Shown here piece by piece: positions 28,480-36,781 of a stretch of DNA of 64,000 nucleotides. The DNA comes from Ferrovibrio sp. MS7 (lineage in GTDB: Bacteria; Pseudomonadota; Alphaproteobacteria; Ferrovibrionales; Ferrovibrionaceae), in NCBI RefSeq assembly GCF_038404985.1, contig NZ_JBBKBA010000001.1, positions 1,020,001 through 1,084,000 of the forward strand, in the 5' to 3' direction. Each line of letters opens with the position of its first letter. Position 1 is the stretch's first letter. The notes below the pieces were generated by a model, which did not search any database, had not been told where the DNA came from, and was given only the letters and a program-made list of their open reading frames with translations. The translations under genes and the position numbers were made by a program.

Positions 28480-29223
28480 ATGGCCGAGGCGCGAATCATC
28501 GTGGTCGACGACGAGGCGGGCATCCGTGAGATGCTCGCCGAGTATCTGTCCGGCCATGGCTTCGCGGTACGCACTGCCGATGGCGCTGCCCAGTGCCGCC
28601 GCCTGCTGGCCGAGGAAGCCGCCGATCTGGTGGTGCTGGATATCAACATGCCTGGCGAGGATGGCTTGAGCCTGGCGCGCTGGCTGCGCGGCGAGGCGGC
28701 GTTTTCCAGCATCGGTATCGTCATGCTGACGGCGGAATCGGATGTGGTCGACCGCGTCGTCGGGCTCGAGGTCGGCGCCGATGATTACGTCACCAAACCC
28801 TTCGACCTGCGTGAATTGCGTGCCCGCATCCGCACCGTGCTGCGCCGGGTGCAGCCGGTGGCAGCGGCGCAGGCGGCGGAGAAGCCGGCGGCTGCCGACA
28901 ATGGCGAGGATGTGGTGCGGTTCGGCCAGCGCCTGCTTAACCTCGCCAGCCGCAAGCTCTATGATGGCGCGGGTGGGGAAATCCCCCTCACCGCCATGGA
29001 GTTCGATCTGCTGCAGGCTTTTGCCCGCCATCCCGACCGCGTGCTGAGCCGCGACCAGTTGCTCGATCTGGCACATCACGGGCAATGGGAACCGTTCGAT
29101 CGCTCCATTGATATCCGCATTGCCCGGCTGCGGCGCAAGATCGAGGCCGATCCGTCGCACCCCGCCGTGCTCAAGACGGTGCATGGCGCCGGCTACCTGT
29201 TCGACAGCCATGGTGGCCGCTGA
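28480..29223 (+). CDS. OmpR/PhoB-family response regulator
   Basis: 247 residues. Receiver domain (about 5-122) is canonical: acidic pair D10-D11, phospho-acceptor D54, T84 and K106 (VTKPFD). The C-terminal winged helix (about 145-245) contains LTAMEFDLLQAFARHPDRVL and DIRIARLRRKIE. The stop is one base from the kinase start, so the two form a tight pair. Target genes unknown; the adjacent TRAP operon or the globin are nearest candidates. Confidence 0.95.
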   Translation: MAEARIIVVDDEAGIREMLAEYLSGHGFAVRTADGAAQCRRLLAEEAADLVVLDINMPGEDGLSLARWLRGEAAFSSIGIVMLTAESDVVDRVVGLEVGADDYVTKPFDLRELRARIRTVLRRVQPVAAAQAAEKPAAADNGEDVVRFGQRLLNLASRKLYDGAGGEIPLTAMEFDLLQAFARHPDRVLSRDQLLDLAHHGQWEPFDRSIDIRIARLRRKIEADPSHPAVLKTVHGAGYLFDSHGGR

Positions 29224-29224
29224 C

Positions 29225-31180
29225 ATGACGGCTGCCGACCTGCCCCCCGATGAGCTGGAAGCCGAACTGGAGCGGCTGCGGCCGCTGCTGGCGGCCTCGC
29301 TGGATGCGGTGATCATCGCCGACAAGAACGGCCATGTGCTGGAATTCAGCCCCGCCGCCGAGCGCATCTTCGGCCGCGCCCGCAAGGATGCGCTGGGCAA
29401 GCCGATCGGCGAACTGATCATCCCGGCGCATCTGCGCTCGGCGCATGACAGCGGCATGGAGCGTTACAGCGCCGGCGAACCGCATCGCGTGCTGGGCCGC
29501 CGCATCGAGACCGAGGGCATGCGCGGCAATGGCGACCGCTTCCCGGTGGAACTGACGGTGACGGAGGTGAAGCGCGGCAAGCATCGTCTGCTCGCCGCCT
29601 TCCTGCGCGACATCACCGACCGCAAATCGACCGAGGCCGCCCTGCGCCGCAGCGAGACGCGCTACCGCCTTGCGGTGCGCGGCGCCGAGGCCGGCATCTT
29701 CGAATGGGACCTGACCAACAACACGGCCTATTACTCCGAGCGGCTGGAGGAGATCGTCGGCCGCCGCCAGCGTGATCTTCGCGGCGACATCGCCGGCTGG
29801 CAGGCTTTTGTGCATCCGCAAGACCTGCCGCTGCTGCGCGAGGAAACCCGCCGCCTGCTGCGGGGCGAGATCGACAACATGGTGCAGGAACACCGCATGC
29901 AACGCGGCGACGGCGTCGAGCGCTGGGTGCGCGTCACCGCTGCCGTCGACCGCGACAGTCAGGGCCGCGCCTTGCGCATCGCCGGCTCACTGGCCGATAT
30001 CACCGAGCGCCGGCTTTCGGAATCCGAGATTTCGCGGCAACGTGAAGCTCTGCACCAGAGCGAGAAGATGTCGGCGCTTGGCTCGCTGCTGGCCGGCGTG
30101 GCGCATGAATTGAACAACCCGCTGTCCATCGTGGTCGGGCAGTCGCTGATGCTGCGCGAGGCGGCGGAGGAGGGGGCGGAAGCGAAGGCGCTGGCCGAGC
30201 GTGCCGGCAAGATCGAACAGGCGGCGGCGCGCTGCGCCCGTATCGTGCGCACCTTCCTGGCGATGGCGCGGCAGCGCCGGCCCCGGCGCGGCGCGGTGGA
30301 TATCGAGGCGTTGCTGGACGAAGCGCTGGGGCTGCTGGATTACGGCCTGCGCAGCGCCGGCATCCAGGTGACGCGGCAGAATTTCGGGCCCCTGCCGCCG
30401 CTGCAGGCCGATGGCGACCAGCTCGCCCAGGTGCTGACCAATCTGCTCGTCAATGCGCAGCAGGCCTTGAGCAATCACGCCGGGCCGCGCCGCCTGATCA
30501 TTCAGACCATGCCCAGCGTCGATGGCCGTTTTGCCGAGATCGTGGTGGCCGATAGCGGCCCCGGCGTGCCGCCGGAATTGCGCCGCCGTATCTTCGAGCC
30601 GTATTTCACCACCAAGCCGGCAGGCAGCGGCACCGGCATCGGCTTGTCGGTTTCCATCGGCATCGTCGAGGGCCATGGCGGCACATTGACCATGGAAGAA
30701 AATCCCGGCCTCGATGGCCTGCCGCGCGGCGGTGCGCTGTTCACCATGCGGCTGCCCATCGGCGCCGTGGCGGAAACCGAGGCCTTGCCGCCATTGCCGG
30801 CCGCGCATATGGCCGGCGGCCACGTGCTGGTGGCTGATGACGATGCGGAAGTGGCGGAATTGCTGCGCGACCTGCTGGTGCAGGCGGGCTTCACCGTCGA
30901 CATGGCAGCCGATGGCGCTGCCGCCCTGGCGCTGGCCCAGGCGCGGGATTACGACGCCATCCTGAGCGACCTGCGCATGCCGGGCATGGACGGCCGCGCG
31001 TTGCTGCAGCGGCTGGAGGCGGAAACGCCACATCTGGTGCCGCGCTTCGCCTTTGTCACCGGCGACACGCTGGGGCTCGGCGGCCAGGAATTGCGCACGC
31101 TCGGCCGCCCGGTGCTGGACAAGCCCTTCACCCGCGACAGCGTACTGGCGATTCTGGCGCGGATTTTCGCCCCAGCCTGA
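29225..31180 (+). CDS. Hybrid sensor histidine kinase with two PAS domains
   Basis: 651 residues from ATG 29225, one base after the regulator stop. No membrane span, so cytoplasmic. PAS1 about 20-130 and PAS2 with a PAC segment about 140-260. HisKA follows with phospho-histidine H294 (GVAHELNN), then HATPase_c (about 400-510) with N, G1 (DSGPG) and G2 (GTGIGL) boxes. A C-terminal receiver at about 533-650 has D582 and a KPF lysine. PAS pockets often hold haem or flavin; no haem ligand can be stated. Phosphorelay to the adjacent regulator probably passes through its own receiver. Confidence 0.93.
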   Translation: MTAADLPPDELEAELERLRPLLAASLDAVIIADKNGHVLEFSPAAERIFGRARKDALGKPIGELIIPAHLRSAHDSGMERYSAGEPHRVLGRRIETEGMRGNGDRFPVELTVTEVKRGKHRLLAAFLRDITDRKSTEAALRRSETRYRLAVRGAEAGIFEWDLTNNTAYYSERLEEIVGRRQRDLRGDIAGWQAFVHPQDLPLLREETRRLLRGEIDNMVQEHRMQRGDGVERWVRVTAAVDRDSQGRALRIAGSLADITERRLSESEISRQREALHQSEKMSALGSLLAGVAHELNNPLSIVVGQSLMLREAAEEGAEAKALAERAGKIEQAAARCARIVRTFLAMARQRRPRRGAVDIEALLDEALGLLDYGLRSAGIQVTRQNFGPLPPLQADGDQLAQVLTNLLVNAQQALSNHAGPRRLIIQTMPSVDGRFAEIVVADSGPGVPPELRRRIFEPYFTTKPAGSGTGIGLSVSIGIVEGHGGTLTMEENPGLDGLPRGGALFTMRLPIGAVAETEALPPLPAAHMAGGHVLVADDDAEVAELLRDLLVQAGFTVDMAADGAAALALAQARDYDAILSDLRMPGMDGRALLQRLEAETPHLVPRFAFVTGDTLGLGGQELRTLGRPVLDKPFTRDSVLAILARIFAPA

Positions 31181-31342
31181 CTTAATACCCACCGTGTTTG
31201 ATTTCAGGCAATGGCGCCTGCTTTTGCGGCAGCCTGGATTTTATGCTCGGCGCTTGCCAATCCCGTGTGCCCGGTGACAAACTGGTTACTTCCGGTGGCC
31301 CAGGGTGGACCAGGGCCGCCGCCATCACGGGGAGACCATAGA

Positions 31343-32326
31343 ATGCTTCGTCGCTCGCTGTTCATCACCGCCGCCGCCTTCGCGGTTGCTGTGGCCGCTG
31401 GTGCCGCCCAGGCCCAGACCAAGTGGGATCTGCCGGGTGCCTATCCGGCCGGCAATTTCCACACCAAGAATCTGGTCCAGTTCGCCGAGGACGTGAAGAA
31501 GCTGTCGGGCGGCAAGCTGGAAATCACCGTGCATCCGGGCGCGTCGCTGTTCAAGGCGCCGGAAATCAAGCGCGCGGTGCAGACCGGCCAGGCGCAGATC
31601 GGCGAAGTGCTGATGGTGAACGTGGAGAATGAAATTCCGATCTTCGGCGCTGATGGCGTGCCGTTCCTGGCCACCAGCTTTGCCGACTCGGCCAAGCTGT
31701 GGAAAGCGCAGAAGCCGTTCATCGAGAAGAAGCTGACCGAGCAGGGCATGACCGCGCTTTACGCGGTGCCGTGGCCGCCGCAGGGCATCTACACCAAGCA
31801 GAAGGAACTCAACACGATTGAGGACCTCAAGGGCCTGAAGTATCGCGCCTACAGCCCGGCCACCTCGCGCATCGCCGAACTGGTCGGCGCCCAGCCGGTG
31901 ACGGTGCAGCAGGCCGAACTGGCGCAGGCGATGGCCACCGGCGTGATCGTCACCATGATCACCTCAGGCTCCACGGGCCGTGACATCAAGGCCTGGGAAA
32001 GCATGACGCATTTCTACGACACCCAGGCCTGGCTGCCGAAGAATCTGGTGTTCGTGAACAATGATGCGTTCAAGAAGCTGGATGCCGCGACGCAGAAGGC
32101 GGTGATGGATGCCGCCGCCGCCGCCGAGACGCGTGGCTTCGCCGCCGCCCAGGTCGAGACCGAGGAATCCAAGGAAGCGCTGGTCAAGGGTGGCATGAAG
32201 GTGGTGCCGCCGCCGGCCGCCCTCAAGACCGGGTTCCAGAAGGTCGGTGCCACCATGACCGAGGAATGGGTCAAGAAGGCCGGTGCCGATGGTCAGGCCA
32301 TCGTGGATGCTTTCAAGAAGATGTAA
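31343..32326 (+). CDS. dctP: TRAP transporter substrate-binding protein, DctP family
   Basis: 327 residues from ATG 31343, with GGGGAG 8 bases upstream; the frame extends upstream but lacks a signal there. Sec signal peptide ends near AAQAQ. Mature domain shows the DctP pattern, including LKGLKYRAYSPATSRI with the arginine that usually pairs with a substrate carboxylate. First gene of dctPQM. Substrate cannot be deduced; context with RidA and an omega-aminotransferase suggests an amino acid or amine-derived acid. Confidence 0.92.
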   Translation: MLRRSLFITAAAFAVAVAAGAAQAQTKWDLPGAYPAGNFHTKNLVQFAEDVKKLSGGKLEITVHPGASLFKAPEIKRAVQTGQAQIGEVLMVNVENEIPIFGADGVPFLATSFADSAKLWKAQKPFIEKKLTEQGMTALYAVPWPPQGIYTKQKELNTIEDLKGLKYRAYSPATSRIAELVGAQPVTVQQAELAQAMATGVIVTMITSGSTGRDIKAWESMTHFYDTQAWLPKNLVFVNNDAFKKLDAATQKAVMDAAAAAETRGFAAAQVETEESKEALVKGGMKVVPPPAALKTGFQKVGATMTEEWVKKAGADGQAIVDAFKKM

Positions 32327-32340
32327 CAGTCTTCAGTAAA

Positions 32341-32362
32341 CGGGCGGGGGAAACCCCGCCCG
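32341..32362 (+). terminator. Intercistronic hairpin between dctP and dctQ
   Basis: Perfect 9-bp GC stem CGGGCGGGG/CCCCGCCCG with a GAAA-type loop, followed by AATTGTTT. Likely a partial terminator or mRNA stabiliser that raises dctP expression over dctQM. Confidence 0.6.
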
Positions 32363-32399
32363 AATTGTTTCCGGGGGACAATAACAAAGGTTGCTTGCG

Positions 32400-32909
32400 A
32401 TGCGCTCGCCACTCGATCTGCTATACAGGGCCTGCGGCTGGCTGGCCGGCTTCTTCATGGTTGCGCTGCTGGTCACTATTCTGCTCAGCATTCTGGGCCG
32501 GCAGCTCAATTTCTATATCCGTGGCATTGATGCCTATGCCGGCTATTGCATGGGCGCAGCGACCTTCCTGGCTTTGGCGCATACCTTTGCCCATGGCGAG
32601 CATATCCGCGTGACGCTGATCCTGAAGCGCTTCACCGGCTCGACCCGGCGTGCCCTGGAATTGTGGTGCGTTGCGCTCGGCATCGCGGTTTCGGGCTTCT
32701 TCGCCTTCTACGCCTGCAAGATGGTGTGGTGGAGCTGGAAGTTCAACGACATCTCCACGTCCAACGATGCCACGCCGCTGTGGATCCCGCAGCTTGGCTT
32801 CGCCATCGGCAGCGTGGTGCTGTTCATCGCCATGGTCGAGGAATTCTTTCTCGTGCTGCGCGGCAAGCCGCTCGATGATACCCCCGCCGAACTGGCGCGC
32901 ACGGAGTAA
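32400..32909 (+). CDS. dctQ: TRAP transporter small permease, DctQ
   Basis: 169 residues from ATG 32400. Four hydrophobic segments as expected; GYCMGAATFLALAHTFAHGEHIRV is a typical DctQ stretch after segment two. Partner of DctM in the inner membrane. It is followed by dctM after 6 bp. Confidence 0.9.
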   Translation: MRSPLDLLYRACGWLAGFFMVALLVTILLSILGRQLNFYIRGIDAYAGYCMGAATFLALAHTFAHGEHIRVTLILKRFTGSTRRALELWCVALGIAVSGFFAFYACKMVWWSWKFNDISTSNDATPLWIPQLGFAIGSVVLFIAMVEEFFLVLRGKPLDDTPAELARTE

Positions 32910-32915
32910 TCCCCC

Positions 32916-34226
32916 ATGGATCAGATCCTGATTTCGGTTTTCCTCATCATCGCGCTGTTCGCCATCCTGGCCACCGGCCTGTGGATCGGCTTGGGCCTGG
33001 TGGCCTGCGGCTGGCTGGCCATGATGCTGTTCACCAATCGCCCGGTGGGCGATGCGATGATGACCACCATCTTCGGCTCCAGCACAAGCTGGACGTTGAC
33101 GGCGCTGCCAATGTTCATCTGGATGGGCGAAATCCTGTTCCGCACGCGATTGTCGGAAGACATGTTCCGTGGCCTGGCGCCATGGATGACGCGCCTGCCC
33201 GGTCGCCTAGTGCATACCAACGTGATCGGCTGCACCATCTTCGCCGCCGTGTCTGGTTCCTCGGCCGCCACCTGCGCCACCATCGGCAAGATGAGCATCC
33301 CGGAACTGCGCAGCCGTGGTTACCCTGAGAATATCGTGGTCGGCAGCCTGGCGGGTGCCGGCACGCTCGGCCTGCTAATTCCGCCCTCACTGATCATGAT
33401 CGTCTATGGCGTGGCGGCGGAAGTCTCGATCGCCAAGCTGTTCATCGCCGGCGTGATTCCCGGCATTCTGCTGGCGGCTTTGTTCATGGGTTACATCGTG
33501 GTCTGGTCGCTGCTCAATCCGGACAAGATTCCGCAGCCGACCGAGAAGTTCAGCTTCGTGCAGAAGATCTGGGCCTCGCGCCACCTGCTGCCCACGGTCG
33601 GCCTGATTCTCGCCGTGCTCGGCTCGATCTATACCGGCATCGCCACCGCCACCGAGGCGGCGGCGCTCGGCGTGGTCGGCGCCCTGGTTGTCTCGGCAGC
33701 ACAGGGCAGCCTCAACGTCAAAACCTTCATGGAAAGCCTGCTGGGCGCCACCCGGCTTTCCTGCATGATCGGCCTGATCCTGGCCGGTGCGGCTTTCCTC
33801 ACCCTCGCGATGGGTTTCACCGGCCTGCCGCGCCATCTCGCCGATTGGATCAGCAGCATGGGCTTCAGCCCGGCCGCGCTGATCGTGGTGCTGATGGTGT
33901 TCTACATCGTGCTCGGCTGCTTCCTGGATGGCATCTCCATGGTGGTGCTGACCATGGCGGTGGTGCTGCCGATGATCGAGCGCGCCGGCATCGACCTGAT
34001 CTGGTTCGGCATCTTCGTCGTGCTGGTGGTGGAGATGGCGCAGATCACCCCGCCGGTCGGCTTCAACCTGTTCGTGTTGCAGGGCATGACCGGGCATCAG
34101 ATCACCTATATCGCCAAGGTCGCTTTTCCGTTCTTCCTGCTCATGGTGGCGGCGGTGGCGCTGATCTTCTTCGTGCCGGGCCTGGTCACCTGGCTGCCGA
34201 GCCAGATGCTCGGGCCGGGCGGCTGA
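32916..34226 (+). CDS. dctM: TRAP transporter large permease, DctM
   Basis: 436 residues with 11-12 hydrophobic segments. Family features: FAAVSGSSAATCATIGKMSIPEL, GSLAGAGTLGLLIPPSLIMIVYG and QITPPVGFNLFVLQGM. Forms the sodium-driven translocation subunit with DctQ. It is followed by ridA after 18 bp, so ridA probably ends the operon. Confidence 0.95.
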   Translation: MDQILISVFLIIALFAILATGLWIGLGLVACGWLAMMLFTNRPVGDAMMTTIFGSSTSWTLTALPMFIWMGEILFRTRLSEDMFRGLAPWMTRLPGRLVHTNVIGCTIFAAVSGSSAATCATIGKMSIPELRSRGYPENIVVGSLAGAGTLGLLIPPSLIMIVYGVAAEVSIAKLFIAGVIPGILLAALFMGYIVVWSLLNPDKIPQPTEKFSFVQKIWASRHLLPTVGLILAVLGSIYTGIATATEAAALGVVGALVVSAAQGSLNVKTFMESLLGATRLSCMIGLILAGAAFLTLAMGFTGLPRHLADWISSMGFSPAALIVVLMVFYIVLGCFLDGISMVVLTMAVVLPMIERAGIDLIWFGIFVVLVVEMAQITPPVGFNLFVLQGMTGHQITYIAKVAFPFFLLMVAAVALIFFVPGLVTWLPSQMLGPGG

Positions 34227-34244
34227 GGCGGGGGAGAAGCAAGC

Positions 34245-34598
34245 ATGCTGCCGATTACCCGCATTCCCAGTGAGGCGTCCGGCCGTTCGCGCACCACGGT
34301 GCATAACGGTTTCGTTTTCACCGTCGCCACCGCCGATACTTATGAGCTGGACATGACGCGCCAAGCCCGCGAGGCGCTGGCGAACCTCGACCGCCAGCTC
34401 GCCGAGGCCGGCACCGACAAGTCGCGGCTGCTCTCGGCCACGGTCTATATTACCGACATGGCACAGAAGCCGGCGATGAATGCGGTGTGGCTTGACTGGG
34501 TAGACCATGCCAACCCGCCGCAGCGCGCCTGCATCGGCGCCACGCTGGAAGAGGGCGATATGATCGAGATCGTCGCTATCGCCGCGACGAAGGGGTGA
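34245..34598 (+). CDS. RidA-family enamine/imine deaminase
   Basis: 117 residues. RidA/YjgF/UK114 fold that hydrolyses reactive 2-aminoacrylate-type enamines, products of PLP enzymes. The C-terminal part keeps the invariant arginine in NPPQRACIGATLEEGDMIEI, near the usual RxCxxV motif. The N-terminus (RSRTTVHNGFVFTVATA) is somewhat divergent from canonical RidA. Fits the neighbourhood of a TRAP system and an aminotransferase. Confidence 0.88.
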   Translation: MLPITRIPSEASGRSRTTVHNGFVFTVATADTYELDMTRQAREALANLDRQLAEAGTDKSRLLSATVYITDMAQKPAMNAVWLDWVDHANPPQRACIGATLEEGDMIEIVAIAATKG

Positions 34599-34619
34599 CG
34601 TTCACCGCCCCACACCACA

Positions 34620-34691
34620 TTGTCACCCTCGCGAAAGCGAGGGTCCCATTACATCCATCAAATGGGATGCCGGCTTTCGCCGGCATGACAA
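34620..34691. repeat. Small tandem hairpin repeat element
   Basis: Two stems, CCCTCGCGAAAGCGAGGG and TGCCGGCTTTCGCCGGCA, are separated by an inverted CCCATT/AATGGG pair. Lies between convergent ridA and the XRE gene and may terminate both. Related fragments at 7141-7166 and 24150-24165. Confidence 0.65.
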
Positions 34692-34720
34692 ATGGTGGAG
34701 AATCTGTCCAAAAACCTCAC

Positions 34721-35275
34721 CTAGAAACTCGGCGGCGTGCAGGCGCTGATCAATTCGCAGGGCTCGCTGCCGATGGTTTTGAAGCGATGCGGCTGCTGGC
34801 TTTCGAAATAATAGGCATCGCCCGGGCCGAGCACGCGGGTCTGGCCGGCGACCGTCACTTCCAGGCGGCCTTTCAGCACCACGCCGCCTTCCTCGCCTTC
34901 ATGGCGCAGCATGACGCGGCCGGTATCGGCGCCGGGTGCGTAGCGTTCCACCAGGATCTGCAGCGCGCGGCCCGATAGGTCGGTGCCGACCTGGCGGTAG
35001 CTGATCTTGCCCTTGCCGACCTGCACCAGTTCTTCGGCGCGGTAGAAGGCCTTGCGCGGTGCCGGCGCTTCCAGCGCGAAGAATTCCGCCAGACTCATCG
35101 GCAGGCCATCCAGCACGCGCTTGAGCGCGCCGACCGAGGGGTTGACGCGGTTGGCCTCGATCAGCGACACAGTGGCATTGGTGACATTGGCGCGCCGCGC
35201 CAGTTCGCGCTGCGAAATTTTTCGCGCCAAACGCACCTGTTTCAGCCGCCCGCCGATATCGATTTCGCCGTCCAT
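34721..35275 (-). CDS. XRE-family regulator with C-terminal cupin (PuuR-like)
   Basis: 184 residues from ATG 35275 (AGGAG 11 bases upstream); an earlier in-frame start at 35314 is possible. N-terminal helix-turn-helix (about 7-62: ISQRELARRANVTNATVSLI). C-terminal cupin (about 110-180: RHEGEEGGVVLKGRLEV, GPGDAYYFESQQPHRF). PuuR-type repressors sense putrescine or related amines. Divergent from the aminotransferase gene over 158 bp containing a 20-bp palindrome. Confidence 0.9.
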   Translation of the reverse strand: MDGEIDIGGRLKQVRLARKISQRELARRANVTNATVSLIEANRVNPSVGALKRVLDGLPMSLAEFFALEAPAPRKAFYRAEELVQVGKGKISYRQVGTDLSGRALQILVERYAPGADTGRVMLRHEGEEGGVVLKGRLEVTVAGQTRVLGPGDAYYFESQQPHRFKTIGSEPCELISACTPPSF

Positions 35276-35294
35276 CCGCCGCGCTCCTGTTTCG

Positions 35295-35314
35295 TTGTTC
35301 AATATATTTAACAA
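35295..35314. promoter_or_regulatory. 20-bp near-perfect palindrome, candidate XRE operator
   Basis: TTGTTCAATATATTTAACAA, matching its reverse complement at 18 of 20 positions (mismatch pair 6/15). It lies 20 bp from the XRE start codon and about 120 bp from the aminotransferase start, in an AT-rich gap. Length and AT-rich centre suit an HTH dimer. Confidence 0.55.
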
Positions 35315-35433
35315 TGTTTGATTTATCGCATCAAGATCAAAGGCTTAAGCGGCAGAGAAAAGCATTGTTTCGCACAGCACTTAGACCGAGACTCACAGGA
35401 TAGGTTTTCCTTAAATCCCAGCCGGAGCCGACC

Positions 35434-36759
35434 ATGGGCCAGACCGCCCCCGTTCCCAACGACCTGCAATCCTGGTGGATGCCCTTCACCGCCAACCGCC
35501 AGTTCAAGGCCAATCCGCGCCTGCTGGTCGGCGCCAAGGGCATGTATTACACGACGCATGACGGCCGGCAGGTGATCGACGGCTCCGCCGGCCTGTGGTG
35601 CGTCAATGCCGGCCATTGCCGCGAACCGATCGTGGCCGCGATCCAGAAGCAGGCAGCGGAAATGGATTTCGCGCCGACCTTCCAGATGGGGCATCCCAAG
35701 GCGTTTGAATTCGCCGCGCGGCTGGCACATCTGGCGCCGGGCGATCTCAACCATGTGTTCTTCGCCAATTCCGGTTCGGAAGCGGTGGATACGGCGCTCA
35801 AGATCGCCATTGCCTATCATCGAGCGCGCGGCGAGGGCGCCCGCACCCGCCTGATCGGCCGCGAACGTGGCTATCACGGCGTCGGCTTCGGCGGCATCAG
35901 CGTGGGCGGCATCGTCGCCAACCGCAAGGTATTCGGGCCTTTGCTGGCCGGGGTCGATCATTTGCCGCACACCCATAGCCTCAAGGACATGGCCTTCTCC
36001 AAGGGTCAGCCGACCTGGGGCGCGCATCTCGCCGATGACCTGGAGCGCATCATCGCGCTGCATGATGCCAGCACCATCGCCGCCGTGATCGTCGAGCCGG
36101 TGGCCGGTTCCACCGGCGTGCTGATCCCGCCGGTCGGCTACCTGCAGAAGCTGCGTCAGATCTGCGACAAGCATGGCATCCTGCTGATTTTCGACGAAGT
36201 GATCACCGGCTTCGGTCGCACCGGCAAGGCCTTCGGCGCCGAGACGCTCGGCGTCATCCCCGACATGATGACCACCGCCAAGGGCCTGACCAATGCCGCC
36301 GTGCCGGCGGCCGCCGTGTTCACCCGCAAGCATGTGCATGAAGCCTTCATGCAGGGCCCGGAACACATGATCGAGCTGTTCCATGGCTATACCTACTCGG
36401 CCCATGCGTTGGCCTGTGCCGCCGGCCTCGCCACGCTGGACCTCTACCGCGATGAAGGCATCTTCGAGAATGCCGCTTCATTGAGCGGCTATTGGGAAGA
36501 CGCGGTGCACAGCCTCAAGGGCCTGCCCAATGTCATCGACATCCGCAATATCGGCATCATGGCGGCGGTGGAACTCAGCCCGCGCGAGGGCGCGCCGACC
36601 AAGCGCGGCTATGATGTGTTCGTGAAATGCTACGAGCAGGGCCTGATGTGCCGCCTCACCGGCGACACCATCGCGCTGTCGCCGCCGCTGATCCTGACCA
36701 AGCAGCATATCGACGAAATCTTCGGCATCCTCGCCAAGGTGATCAAGGAAGTCGAATAA
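35434..36759 (+). CDS. Omega-amino acid:pyruvate aminotransferase
   Basis: 441 residues, class III PLP aminotransferase. Features: SWWMPFTANRQFK N-terminus typical of beta-alanine:pyruvate transaminases, NSGSEAVDTALK, LIFDEVITGFGRTGK and TTAKGLTNA, whose lysine forms the PLP aldimine. Full length. Substrate could be beta-alanine, taurine or a polyamine breakdown product; the PuuR-like regulator and the TRAP/RidA genes support an amine/amino acid degradation role. Confidence 0.93.
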   Translation: MGQTAPVPNDLQSWWMPFTANRQFKANPRLLVGAKGMYYTTHDGRQVIDGSAGLWCVNAGHCREPIVAAIQKQAAEMDFAPTFQMGHPKAFEFAARLAHLAPGDLNHVFFANSGSEAVDTALKIAIAYHRARGEGARTRLIGRERGYHGVGFGGISVGGIVANRKVFGPLLAGVDHLPHTHSLKDMAFSKGQPTWGAHLADDLERIIALHDASTIAAVIVEPVAGSTGVLIPPVGYLQKLRQICDKHGILLIFDEVITGFGRTGKAFGAETLGVIPDMMTTAKGLTNAAVPAAAVFTRKHVHEAFMQGPEHMIELFHGYTYSAHALACAAGLATLDLYRDEGIFENAASLSGYWEDAVHSLKGLPNVIDIRNIGIMAAVELSPREGAPTKRGYDVFVKCYEQGLMCRLTGDTIALSPPLILTKQHIDEIFGILAKVIKEVE

Positions 36760-36781
36760 CCCGGCTTGCGCCTGCGTCGCC

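Noticed and set aside
31205..31225. TGGCGC-N6-TTGC resembling a sigma-54 promoter before dctP.
   Set aside because: Spacing is one base too long and the -24 element is imperfect; no enhancer-binding regulator is nearby.
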